A stretch of 64,000 nt of DNA from Hirudo medicinalis (lineage: Eukaryota; Annelida; Clitellata; Hirudinida; Hirudinidae), in NCBI GenBank assembly GCA_011800805.1, contig MPNW01000057.1, forward strand, positions 434,130 to 498,129, in the 5' to 3' direction. The notes beneath the pieces were generated by a model, which saw only the letters and a program-made list of their open reading frames with translations, was not told the DNA's origin and made no database searches. The translations under genes were made by a program, and so were the position numbers. Position 1 is the stretch's first letter. Every line of letters begins with the position of its first letter. Below, piece by piece: positions 17,928-32,719 of this stretch.

Positions 17928-19896
17928 TCTCATCAAATAACTCACTTTGTTTCTTCATCATATTGATGATTTGTGTGTCTTCATTCTCGCTTAGAAGTTC
18001 ATTTGCATATTTCTCTTTACAGCAGCCAAGCACTGGATAAAGTTTGTTTAATTTCTTCCCATTTTTCAACTTTGATCATGTGTTATGGTGGTTTCCAAGC
18101 TTTTGACTCAATGATTATCAAAACTAATAATGGCTTTGTAGGTGGTGAAATCTTCATAGTTTTTTGTTTACCAGTGAATTTCTGTAGCTTCTCGTGTCAA
18201 CAATGTTTTGGTACAATTTTCTTCATCTTTGACATCAAACTCTCAAACCCCATAAGATTGCATTCTGTCAAGTTCTTTCTCCATGAAGTATGAGGTTGTC
18301 CTGTCACATATTTATCTTAGGCATCATTTCAGCCAAAGTTGCAAGTGATTCATGTGGTTCCAGGCCATGTTTGTTACTTCAAAGACTTAAAAGCCTCTAT
18401 TAATCCACAACCTTGTAACTTCCCTAAGGCATCTCGTCAACCTGATAGAGTCGTGTGCCAACTTGCATGATTTTTATTTGCTGAAGAGACGACTCGCGAC
18501 GCACGGCTGGCCGGTAACTTCAGCGAACGAAGCGGGAGGAGTTTGTAATTTGACAGCTCAACATTCCACCGGGACGCAAATGATCACCAACCCTCATCAC
18601 GATGTCGAGTTTATTTTTGTCCCTTGAGGTGATAGGCTTCAAAAGCAGCAGCAGGCACTCGCTTGCGACTTACTGCTGAAGTCTCGTTTATTTTGTTAGC
18701 GTCTCAATGTCCGACGTGAGGGTGACGTTTTTTTTTCATTTAACTTTTCAGATTCATGATTTATTGTTGTGTTTATGAATTTCTATTTTCGTCAGAGTGA
18801 GTAGTGTTTTTAGACTATTGTCTGTGAGCGACGAATTCTCCAGCTGACATCAAAACGTACTTGATGCACTAAAAGTTGCTGACATCTCCGTGCACATAGC
18901 CATCATTCAACCACACATGCTTTTGAATCATGGTCCCCCAGCAAGTTTGTTGCAAAATTCAACTTTATAATTGTGGTGTTTTGTGATTCTTTTTGAATTT
19001 TCATATTTTCTCCTAAATGTGAAGTTGTAATGGTTTAAAATAAAGTTTGAATGATAAATTATGCCACAGCGTTCTTTAAGTTTATGGTGCAGGAGCTTGG
19101 TGCATGTTTGTTCAACCAGGCATATTAATAATTGAGTATTGTGCATCTTCAAAATACTAAAATAACTGGGCGTCGGACAGCACGGCTTGAGCAAGTCTCA
19201 TCACAATTGCACGGGCAGCTTTGTTTTGGACATTATTTTGTTGTTAACTCACGTTAATCAGACTGAGGTTTTTAGGTGGAAATTAACCATTTGATGCTCT
19301 GTGCACACAGACACCGGAATCAAGAATCCCCAGACCGTGTTTGTGGCTGTCAGATTATATTTTTTTGTAGCATTAAAAGTAAAATTACTCATCCTCCTTG
19401 ATTATTAATTTTCCATCAATGAGCAACAAATGCTCTGAAATATACAATTAAGTCTATTGCCACCATGTCTGGCAATCCTCATTCGTGAAACCACACCACA
19501 AAGGACTTATAGTTGTAACTAGATGAAGTGAGTCAACTTTTTCATTCGCTGAGTATTTTTGAATATCCTTTCCATTTTAGGCAAATAACTACACTTTTAG
19601 ATAAGTTTTAAAATCACCATACCATCAGTTACCATACAAAATGAAGCCCAAGGAAGTTTGACATTGCAACATTATTGGACGACTACCAGAATTTGTGATA
19701 TGTTTAAACTCATCTAATCATTAATGAGAGATGTTCCAGGATGTTTACCAAACAATTAATTATTAAATTGATAACACAAATTGACTAGATGCAGAACTGA
19801 AGTAGAAAGAGGATTATCTGTAACAAGACCAGCCAATAATAAAAAAATAAGTATATCTTTTGAGATAACCCACCAATCATAGATTGCCTATAAAAT
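17928..19896. other. Convergent intergenic region between calcineurin A and the coiled-coil gene
   Basis: Part is calcineurin A 3'UTR. A GC-richer patch around 18480-18730 contains cgacgcacggctggccgg-like sequence but no frame with family features. The rest is AT-rich. No RNA gene or transposon domain was recognised. Confidence 0.4.
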
Positions 19897-22389
19897 CTAA
19901 AATTGCATATTCAAGGAACCCTCTTTCAGTTTCCTTCTTAAAACTTCAACCAATCTGTTTAGCCTGTAGATTGAATACAGATATCACAAATCATAAATGC
20001 ATAAAAGGTTCCAAAAAAGTTATAATGATGACAACAACTATGGAAATAAATGAGTATTATGATGAAAAACAGGAAAAATATAATTCTGGCTGTAATAACT
20101 TTTTGCTCTCACCTTTCACCTTGTTCTTTCTCAGCCTTCAACTGCTCTTCAAGAGAACTGCACTTTGAAACAAGGTGCTTGTTATCCCTGTTCAACTGCT
20201 CTAGGGCAGGTCTGAATTTTTCCACTTCCATTTTTAACATTTTGGTTTGCATGATTTTGTTTTCCAGCTCAGAGCTAAGTTGTGAAAGTTTGTTGCTAAA
20301 TTGGTGATGAAGTTCTTCTTCTTTGGATAGCGACTTGTACAAGCTATTTGCACAGATGATATTGTTATTTCATCAAATAACTTTATTTTATTTTTTGGAG
20401 TGATCCTACCTCTGACAAGTTTTCAAGTTTTTCAATTTGTTTTGTATAAAGTTTATATCGTTGAAAAGTTGGTTCCTTTCCTTCTCGGTCTCAAACTATA
20501 AATGGTAGTTTGTTGTATCTTCCATAAGAGCAGCTCTTTTAAACATACAAACCAGTTTATTCTGCAATTTGTTCTTTAAATCCTTTTCAAATTTCAATTG
20601 ATCAGAGAGCAATTTCTTTTCAATCTCCAAATCTCTTTTCTGATGTTGCCAATGCACAACATAAATAATACATTTCATAAATTAATAAATAATAGTGAGA
20701 TATCAACCTGTTTGTAAATTAAGTCTTTTTCAAAGAGAATAGCTTCCATCTCCTCCTCATTGGCAGTCCTCTTCCTTTCTTTTTCATCTGTGATGGCTTG
20801 AAGGAATTTTGAAGTTGAATCCTTCAAATCATCCAAAGATTGGCTCCTGACAAGAGATGTCACAATATCACTCTGTACAGTAAAATTTATATTAGTTGTA
20901 AAAATCTTTCCATTAAATATTTTTCCAATTAAATTGTCAATAAGTCATTCAACTTAATTCATGCATGTCTCCTCACTTCATCTTCAGCAACCCTTCAAGT
21001 TTAAAAAATCATTTTGAGAATTACTATTTTGTCCACCAAACCAATGACAAGAGAAATTAATGTCTACTTTTGTTTTGCAAGAGCCATTGCAAAATTTCTT
21101 GATTGGTTGGTTTCTTTTAATCTTTCCATCATTGCCACATCTCTCAATTTTTGTGCCCTGTATATTTCCTCTACAAATCCTTCAACCATTGGCATTATTT
21201 TCTGAAAAAATCTAATAAGAAATGTTTATATAATAACCACAAAACCTGCAAAATTTTCATTTCTCTTAAGTTCTGGCTTGGCTTGTCCTTGCAACAAGAT
21301 AATTTTATTCTTTGCTGAACTCAGTTCACTTTTGTGCAATGTTAGTTCATCTCTCAACTTTAACAAACAAGGCACTTGCTTTTTAAACAGTAAATGGCAA
21401 AAACATAAAAAGTCAACAACTTTCTCATTTGTTTCTCTCAGTCGATTCAATTCATAAAGCAGGAACGAAATCTGCTTTGACAACTGAGAACTAATGCCAG
21501 CATTTAACATCTTCTTAAAGGTGACAGTCTCATCAATTTGAAATTTTATAGGATCTTTTAATGGCAAAATTGAATGACTATTCCCATAAGTCAACGGATC
21601 ATTAAACATAGAAGGATCTTTATAGTTGCCCATCAAAGGTGACATTTTGCTCTCCTTTTCAAAGTCATACAAATAAGGAATATGTAAACTTGTTTCCTTG
21701 AATGTGATTGGGCTTGGAGAATGGAGAGATGGAATGGCTGAGCTCAGTGGAGGGATGTGAATATCTAAAGAAGAGGGGAATGGTTCTTCAGAAATCTCAG
21801 TGTTCAAGGATGGTGGCAGGAGGGAATGATCTTGATTCAAATGCATCATTGCAGATTGTGAAACTTGGTTTTGGTATGTTAAATGATCTATTATAGAAGA
21901 ATCTTTGGTGTCATACAGGAAACTGTAAGCATCTGAAAAATGTTTTAAGTTGCAATTGCTTAACTTCTTCCTCTTAAACTCAATTACCATGATTTGAGAG
22001 AAATGGCCTGGAAAATTCTTTGCTTTAAAATGTTTGATATTATTAGGTTTTTAATATTTTGATAATTATTTCTAAGTTTAAACTATTAGAACCTTGAAGG
22101 CAATTCTTCTGGTTTAGAAACACTTTCTAGTGACTGTTTATAAGAATCAATTAGGTCATTTAATTTGTGCTCAACATCATCATATGAAAGTGAGTTCCTT
22201 CAAAACATTAATGAAATTTATGCTATGGAAAATGTTGATATGTCAGCAGTTATACTTTAATAAACTTACATTTGAGGAAAACTAATTAATGCATCAACCT
22301 TACCTATCTGGTACATCCACATCAGAAATGCCAATATAGTTTTCACCACCCATTAAATCTCTCAACTTTTGTGAGCTTTCCTCTTCCAT
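19897..22389 (-). CDS. Unrecognised coiled-coil protein
   Basis: A multi-exon minus-strand gene. Blocks run from a possible start at 22389 (MEEESSQKLRDLMGG) through 22093-22197 (SLSYDDVEHKLNDLI), a large exon about 21245-21975 with a Ser/Pro-rich half and then FLLYELNRLRETNEK, about 21065-21200 (RAQKLRDVAMMERLKETN), about 20705-20875 (SQSLDDLKDSTSKFLQAI), about 20560-20640, 20410-20495 and 20113-20340 (long heptads, e.g. MLKMEVEKFRPALEQLN), and a final exon 19897-19963 (RLNRLVEVLRRKLKEG). The C-terminal half is almost continuous coiled coil. An open frame without ATG continues upstream of 22389 to about 22560. I chose 22389 because it has a good start context and a splice acceptor (aaattcag) two bases before it. 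The junction between 22093 and the large exon is not resolved. A centrosomal or cytoskeletal role is possible but unproven. Confidence 0.7.
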
Positions 22390-22593
22390 TGCTGAATTTT
22401 TAAGTAGAAAATTCACATTGTATTGTTTGGCATATTGAATGCTTGACGATGTTTCAACTCTATCCGTCCTTGATTCATAATCAATGTGGACACACCGAAA
22501 ATAGCTCAGGCACGACTGAATAGTTCTCAAAAGCTCAAAGAATGCAGCTAGTTCAACGTTAAAGTCTTACCGTGATTTGTTCGTACACCTGTA
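22390..22593. promoter_or_regulatory. Short divergent (likely bidirectional) promoter interval
   Basis: About 200 bp separates the proposed start of the minus-strand coiled-coil gene from the ATG of the plus-strand GalNAc-transferase-like gene. No TATA box is evident. The acceptor-like cag (ctg on this strand, 22392-22394) lies just upstream of the coiled-coil start. Both promoters must fit here unless the coiled-coil gene has a further upstream exon; a donor-like cg|gtaagac occurs on the minus strand near 22570. Confidence 0.45.
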
Positions 22594-24114
22594 ATGGCAG
22601 GTTATCGGGTGTTGTGTAAAAAGTCGTTCGTGCTGGATTTAACCCTGATTGTTCTGCTTTTATATCTTGTATATGTTTTCCTTAGCCCAGATTTTCGGCA
22701 AGATCCAACTTATTTTCCATTTTCGAGAATAAAGAAAGCTAAAAAATTCATTTGGATAGAGCGTGAAGTGAAATACAAACCACCAGATTACCGTTCGTTT
22801 AAATGTATCGCCACTCGCTACGAAACGGCCCGAAAGACATCTTTGGTGTCTCACTTCAACAACTTCCAACTCTACGATCTCAAAATAGCCTTGTCCAGCG
22901 CATTGTACAAAAGCGAAGATTATGTAGGAGAAATAATAATAGTAGACGACGCTTCAAACGAAGAAATTATAAGTGAAGAAGCTCAAGAATATTTTGACGA
23001 ACTGCTCGTACCGGTTACATTAATTAGAAATGAAGGTCAGTTAGGAATGGCCAAGTCTGTGAAGAAAGCATTAGGAGAAGCCAAGTTTGAAAACATCGTC
23101 ATTCTTGACCCATCGGTTATTTGCAGCTTAGGTTGGTTACCTCCGCTACTGGAAGAACTCTCAAAAAGTCCAAGAGCAATAGTTTTACCGCACTTTGACA
23201 AAGTATCCGACACGGCCGCAGGAAGATACGAGCGGGTCGATGATGATTACATCGCTTCAGTTCTCTGGAACCTCCAGACAGTGCTTGTCAGAAGCAACGT
23301 TTCCACTCAAGCTTCTCCCGGAATGAGACCGGATTTATTTGCAGCGAAAAGATCGTTTCTGCAATCCATCGGGTCTGTTGACGAAGGATTCGGTTATGGT
23401 GGTGGAGAAGCTTTGGAGCTCGCAATAAGAACCTGGTGCTGCGGAGGATCCATAAAAGTAGTAAGTTGCTCCAGAGTTGCAATCGCTAACTTCCACAACC
23501 CAGTCAAGATCTCCAGTGGTGTTAACTTGAGACGTATTGTGGGGCTATGGTTCCAAAACGACTCCGGCATTTCCTTACCTCTGTCCAGAAATTTCCAGCC
23601 ATCAGGCCGTGAATCGCAATCTATAAGCAGCAGAAGGAGGCTCTTTACCTCATTAAATTGTAACAACGCTCAGTGGTACTTCAGGGAAATATTGAAAAAG
23701 CGCATCGACTTAAGCACGCAAGCAGCCAGATTTGGAAACCTCAAAAGCAAAAGTGGAGTGTGCGCTGAAGTAGCGCCGGACCTGAAAATCAACATGGTAC
23801 CCTGCGACTCCTTCGCAAAAGATGAAAACTTGTTTCAGCTGACATTAGACAAACACCTTCTCGCAACTGGAAAATGCCTGACAGCAAAAATGTTTTCTTA
23901 TGTGACGTTGGAAGAATGCACAGACGATCAGAACCAGATGTGGGAGTTCAACCATGAGATGGAACTCTTCAACGTAGGAACCGGTTCTTGCGCCACCCAC
24001 GTGACCGATCCAGACCAACCCTCAACGTTCCGCCAATTAGTAATGGCTCAGAACTGCTTTCAACAAGAAAAGGAAAATAAACGCTTTAAGCAATGGACAT
24101 TCATCCCAATTTGA
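22594..24114 (+). CDS. GalNAc-transferase-like type II membrane protein, probable pseudoenzyme
   Basis: A single-exon 506-aa protein. Layout: short cytosolic end; signal-anchor about 12-31; GT-A-like domain about 75-310; C-terminal ricin-type lectin domain about 390-506 with QMWEF and QWTFIPI repeats. Family marks that remain: IIIVDDASNEE (about 114-124), RNEGQLGMAKS, GWLPPLLEEL (180-189), GYGGGEALELAIRTWCCGG (267-285). Key changes: the metal-binding DxH, normally LDSHCE, reads LDPSVIC here (171-177), so the His is gone; the first-strand FHNEAWS motif is absent; and the GHxFR segment after the Gly-Gly loop is replaced by AIANFHNP. Known active polypeptide GalNAc-transferases need these residues for Mn2+/UDP-GalNAc. 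I infer a divergent, likely inactive Golgi protein, possibly a glycan-binding or chaperone-like role. Lack of introns suggests retroposition. The frame is long and intact, so it is probably under selection. Confidence 0.85.
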   Translation: MAGYRVLCKKSFVLDLTLIVLLLYLVYVFLSPDFRQDPTYFPFSRIKKAKKFIWIEREVKYKPPDYRSFKCIATRYETARKTSLVSHFNNFQLYDLKIALSSALYKSEDYVGEIIIVDDASNEEIISEEAQEYFDELLVPVTLIRNEGQLGMAKSVKKALGEAKFENIVILDPSVICSLGWLPPLLEELSKSPRAIVLPHFDKVSDTAAGRYERVDDDYIASVLWNLQTVLVRSNVSTQASPGMRPDLFAAKRSFLQSIGSVDEGFGYGGGEALELAIRTWCCGGSIKVVSCSRVAIANFHNPVKISSGVNLRRIVGLWFQNDSGISLPLSRNFQPSGRESQSISSRRRLFTSLNCNNAQWYFREILKKRIDLSTQAARFGNLKSKSGVCAEVAPDLKINMVPCDSFAKDENLFQLTLDKHLLATGKCLTAKMFSYVTLEECTDDQNQMWEFNHEMELFNVGTGSCATHVTDPDQPSTFRQLVMAQNCFQQEKENKRFKQWTFIPI

Positions 24115-24184
24115 CATAAAAAGGATTTTATAATTATATTTTTGAGTTATTAACCAAACTCATAGTAGAAACTGTTAACATAAC

Positions 24185-24190
24185 TTTATT
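24185..24190 (-). terminator. Poly(A) signal of EFTUD2
   Basis: Minus-strand AATAAA about 63 nt beyond the EFTUD2 stop codon, inside the 138-bp gap shared with the convergent GalNAc-transferase-like gene. Confidence 0.55.
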
Positions 24191-24252
24191 TAAACAAGTG
24201 CACATTTTATGATAATGTTTTCTGCCAGTCTTTTTTGAGCACATTGTAGTCG

Positions 24253-29211
<4,959 letters not shown>

Positions 29212-29226
29212 CTGCAAGGTGAATAA
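29212..29226 (-). promoter_or_regulatory. 3' splice acceptor abutting the EFTUD2 start codon
   Basis: Minus strand reads ttattcaccttgcag immediately before the ATG, with no spacer. This is a strong acceptor with a pyrimidine-rich lead. Confidence 0.55.
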
Positions 29227-30400
29227 CATGCAATTTATTATTATGTGTGAGATGCATTGATTTTCAAAGTTAAATAGAAAAACTGGTAGATATAAGTATA
29301 TACACATTCTTGCTTATTGAAATGCTATTGGTCAATAAATTAATAACAACCAATTTATTAGTAATGGTATTACAGATCAGATGCATCTCAACAATAAAAA
29401 CTGTTATTTAGCCCTTAAATTAATTTCAATAAATAACAAAAGTGCAAAATCATAAAAAAATTAGATATTGTGAATTTAATCTAGCAACAAAAACATTTTT
29501 ATAATTACGTTGTTGCATGATATATCAAGCTCGACGTAATTTTAATTGAGACACAAGCTAACAATGAAGTGGTCGCATAGGCACCAAGTACATCTTATGC
29601 AAGCACGTGAACCAAATGTTGTACAAACAAATCTATAATTTTTACTATGAAGCACAACCCAAGTCATATCATAAACAATTTATCATTTCAAAAATAACAT
29701 GATCAAACTCAAGTGAGGTTCAGTCGAAAAATATACTCATAAAGCGCTTGGATTGCTAAAAAACCTGCCATTTATTTCGAATGCCAAACGTCAAAATAAA
29801 TTACCTTCTTTTAATTAAATTAAGTAACAAAATCAAAAAGGCGCTCGGACTATGGCGAAAATAGAAAACTCGGCTTATGTTATAAACAAATACGGTTTCT
29901 TTCGGCGGATTTGGTTTTCAAAGATTTATATAAAATGTTATAAATTTTACATGGCATGATACTAAAACATTACATAAATTTATATTATTATCAACAATAT
30001 ATTATATAAAATTTCATAAATGTAGCAAATAACTAAATAATATAAAATTAAATTAATATTCAATTATTATAAAATATAATACAAATTAAAAAAAAATTAA
30101 ATAATTCAAATTCTCATCGTACCAACCAAATTATAAAGCTCTTAACAGTGGATGAAAGAAATCGCAAGACGACTTACATTTTGAATCAGAATTAGGCTTA
30201 GTAGATAATATTAAGAACTGCGAGAGCGGGGAGATCATTTCAGTCTTTTCAAAGGAAAACAAAGTTTCTCAGTAATTTTATAATATTAAAACTTCATTAC
30301 TCTATCTATGAATGATCTTTGTACATAAGCCTATCATCCATATCGTTTAATAAATAAAACGTTCTCTGTTGACAGTCGACAGGGTAATGAAGTAATGAAT
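29212..30400. other. Upstream region of EFTUD2
   Basis: Very AT-rich DNA, with long A/T-only stretches around 29930-30120. The acceptor just upstream of the EFTUD2 ATG implies that the promoter, or an outer UTR exon, lies somewhere here. No gene or domain recognised. Confidence 0.4.
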
Positions 30401-30410
30401 TTGTGATTGA

Positions 30411-30722
30411 TGATAACTTGCCATTTTCGAGCTCCTCGGCTATGGGCTTTGCAGATCAATGGAGCTTACGTATGATAACAACTAGTCCAAACTATCCCCA
30501 AAGCAACGGACAGCTGTCCTAGGCCTAAGCCGAGAGAACCATCCAAACGGTTAAGAAGTTGTACTTAAAAGCCTTCGAACAGGGATCTGATCCCTGCGTA
30601 GCTTTATTGCAGTAACAAAATGCTCCGATTAGTCCAGCTCAACGTTTGAGTCGGGTCCTCAGAATCAAACTGCCTATGTTGAATCATTTATTGATTCCGA
30701 CAGTGGCCAACGGCCGAGATTA
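30411..30722 (+). mobile_element. Ty3/gypsy-type integrase remnant
   Basis: One frame reads as the end of an integrase core and its C-terminal part: a DN...FSSSAMGFADQW block, then ITTSPNYPQSNGQ, then AERTIQTVKKL carrying the Glu of the DDE triad, then DPCVALLQ and SPAQRLSRVLRIKLPML. These are characteristic of K02A2.6-like gypsy integrases. At least three in-frame stops interrupt it, so it is a fossil. No LTRs were identified. Confidence 0.75.
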
Positions 30723-31064
30723 GCTTTTTCATAGACTTCATTGTAAGGTAAAAATACCCTTTATCAGATATTTCAAAATCCGTGAGGATAACTGATAAGT
30801 AAGACGAAACAGTCCCTCTCCTCCCAATTAATCTTTCCGTGACAGTGAATTATAGAGATGAAGATTGAAAACAATTGTTGAGCCCAGACGGAATCCTCAG
30901 AGAACTATCCCCTTTGTAGTGACAGCACTTCCCTATATCACACAAGGACTCCGTATGTAAACGATTTGAACTTGAACCTTCAATTACTCGTTATAACTTT
31001 ATTGTTCAGTTAATTAAATTAGCCGAGCGTCGAAAAGAAAAAGCTAAAACTACAACTTCGAGCG

Positions 31065-31795
31065 TTTCGGCCCTCGAAATTTCCCGACATTCGGGGCCGG
31101 GCCACACCGGCTGATCAGACGGATGTCTCGCCCGGTAAAAATGAACTCCCCTTTCTGCCTCTTTAAAACCAACTTTCAGACATTATTCGCGCGCGACATG
31201 GCAATTCATGGATTTCATGGCGCGACGATTAGGGTGTCTTTCCTTTAGAATAGCGAACAACTCACGTGGATTGTAGCCTGGAGTTCCTCTAACCCCACAT
31301 CATTAAGAAGCTGCCCCAGACAATTTTTTAGAGTACTTCGTTATCTCCTTGCTTGTCAGACCGATTTCCCTGGGGAAGTGGTACAGGGAATCCGCCAATC
31401 AAGCCCTGCAATTACTTCGATTGCGAAGGACTGCAAGTCGTACCCTTGATCCCTCAAATCCAGTGTCAGGTCGGTATACTTCTCGCATCAAACGATTGGA
31501 CTGTCGCAGCCGACCTAGAAGGGATGAGGCACTATCCCCAGGTGTTGATAGAAAGTGGCAAGAGGCCGGATTTGGTGCTCGTGTCGTCGTCGACGGATGC
31601 CATCATTCTGGTGGANAGGCAGCAGTGACCGGCATAAGAAGGCCAAAGAGAGCCTCTCATAGCCGGCGGTAAGCGTTGGGTTCCGAAGGATAAAGAAAAA
31701 CCGACAGGGACATCCGGCTGATCACCGGATGCGGCCCGCCCCCGCCCCCCCGAAAACGTCAGGAGATTCAAAGGGCCGAAACGTTTGAAGACGGG
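31065..31795. repeat. Inverted repeat pair flanking a nuclease-like fragment
   Basis: The sequence at 31065-31140 (cgtttcggccct, cgacattcgggg, ctgatcagacggatgtc) recurs in reverse complement at about 31690-31795 (gggccgaaacg, gacatccggctgatcaccgg). The arms are about 75-100 bp and imperfect. Between them lie 31353-31615, an open frame with a nuclease-like pattern, and an N at 31616. This is either two LINE-like copies in opposite orientation or a misjoined assembly. Confidence 0.6.
31353..31615 (+). mobile_element. Fragment of a retroelement-associated PD-(D/E)xK-like domain
   Basis: The frame reads NDWTVAADLEGM, then GKRPDLVLVSSSTDAIILV, cut by the N at 31616. In many invertebrate retroelements an RPDxVL strand is followed by (I)ELTVPWE, the pattern of a restriction-like nuclease core. 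The matching ELTFPWEDRME piece is found not downstream on this strand but on the minus strand at about 31868-31900. The fragment is therefore broken and rearranged. Confidence 0.5.
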
Positions 31796-31864
31796 GGAAC
31801 CTCCTCTGAGGATCCCTGTCGGAGCTCCAAGGCGGAGTATTAAGAAACACTTGAGTGCGTTGCT

Positions 31865-32116
31865 CTATTCCATCCTGTCCTCCCAAGGAAAAGTCAGTTC
31901 TGCCAAAATCGGCATCTGACTTTGCGGACGTGGCAGCTGCATCTGACCTTTTGCCGCTGTCTTCAAGAAATTTGTCACTGGGGTTGGCTGCCACCCAACT
32001 GACTTTACAAGGATGACATCTGATGACCCTTTGAATTCCACGTTGTTTGCAGCTTTAAATTCCTGGAATTTCAGATGAAGATAATTAACAATTTTCGAAA
32101 ACATGCTATTTCTCAA
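31865..32116 (-). mobile_element. Inverted fragment carrying the ELTFPWEDRME block of the same retroelement domain
   Basis: A minus-strand frame ending PILAELTFPWEDRME followed by a stop. The block matches the conserved strand that should follow RPDLVL in the plus-strand fragment at 31353-31615. The rest of the frame shows no recognisable domain. Confidence 0.45.
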
Positions 32117-32539
32117 GTTTTAATGGATGGAGTTTATTTAATCATGTTGATGCTGTCCTTTCTTTCTCATGAATACAAAAGATTTTATATCTTGCACAAC
32201 TTCTTTAAACAATTAATAAATGTAAAGTAATGCATATCTATTCAGCATGTACAACTACTACTACCACCTTCGAATTTACTTTATTCGTAGAATTTGTAAA
32301 TTGCAGGAATACCTTCTGAAAGAAGCTTTCTTTGTTGCATTAAAACCTTACTTCATAAGAACTTTAAAGGCTTGCAGACTTTTATCACGGAACATCGTGA
32401 TGTCTGATGTTTTCGTGACGAATACAACTGCTCCAATTTATATGCATTCGAAACTTCTTCATTGAAGCTACAACAGGGAATCCCAGAGAAGTACCTCAAG
32501 CGACCCTGATCTCTTTAAACTCTATGTAATTGGTCTCAC

Positions 32540-32705
32540 CTGTTGATCAGGCGGCTGGAAAAGCAATGATTTTTTTGTTAGAGTAAATTTGACCAGAAGG
32601 TGTTCTGTGTCGCAATCTGGCGTACACCAACACAAGCGCCCTAAGGAAGTAGCGCCATTTAATTGGTAGGTCCGACATCCTGTCAGGATCAATGAATGTC
32701 TACAG
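32540..32705 (-). mobile_element. Possible LINE endonuclease-region scrap
   Basis: The minus-strand frame contains CDTEHLLVKFTLTKKSLL, resembling the CDTDHxLVxxKxR pattern at the end of LINE apurinic endonuclease domains. It is short and isolated, so the call is tentative. It lies just beyond the other retroelement fragments. Confidence 0.35.
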
Positions 32706-32719
32706 AAATGCAAATATAA

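Noticed and set aside
23394..23666. Minus-strand frame under the GalNAc-transferase-like gene
   Set aside because: Antisense shadow of an intact 506-codon frame; no features of its own.
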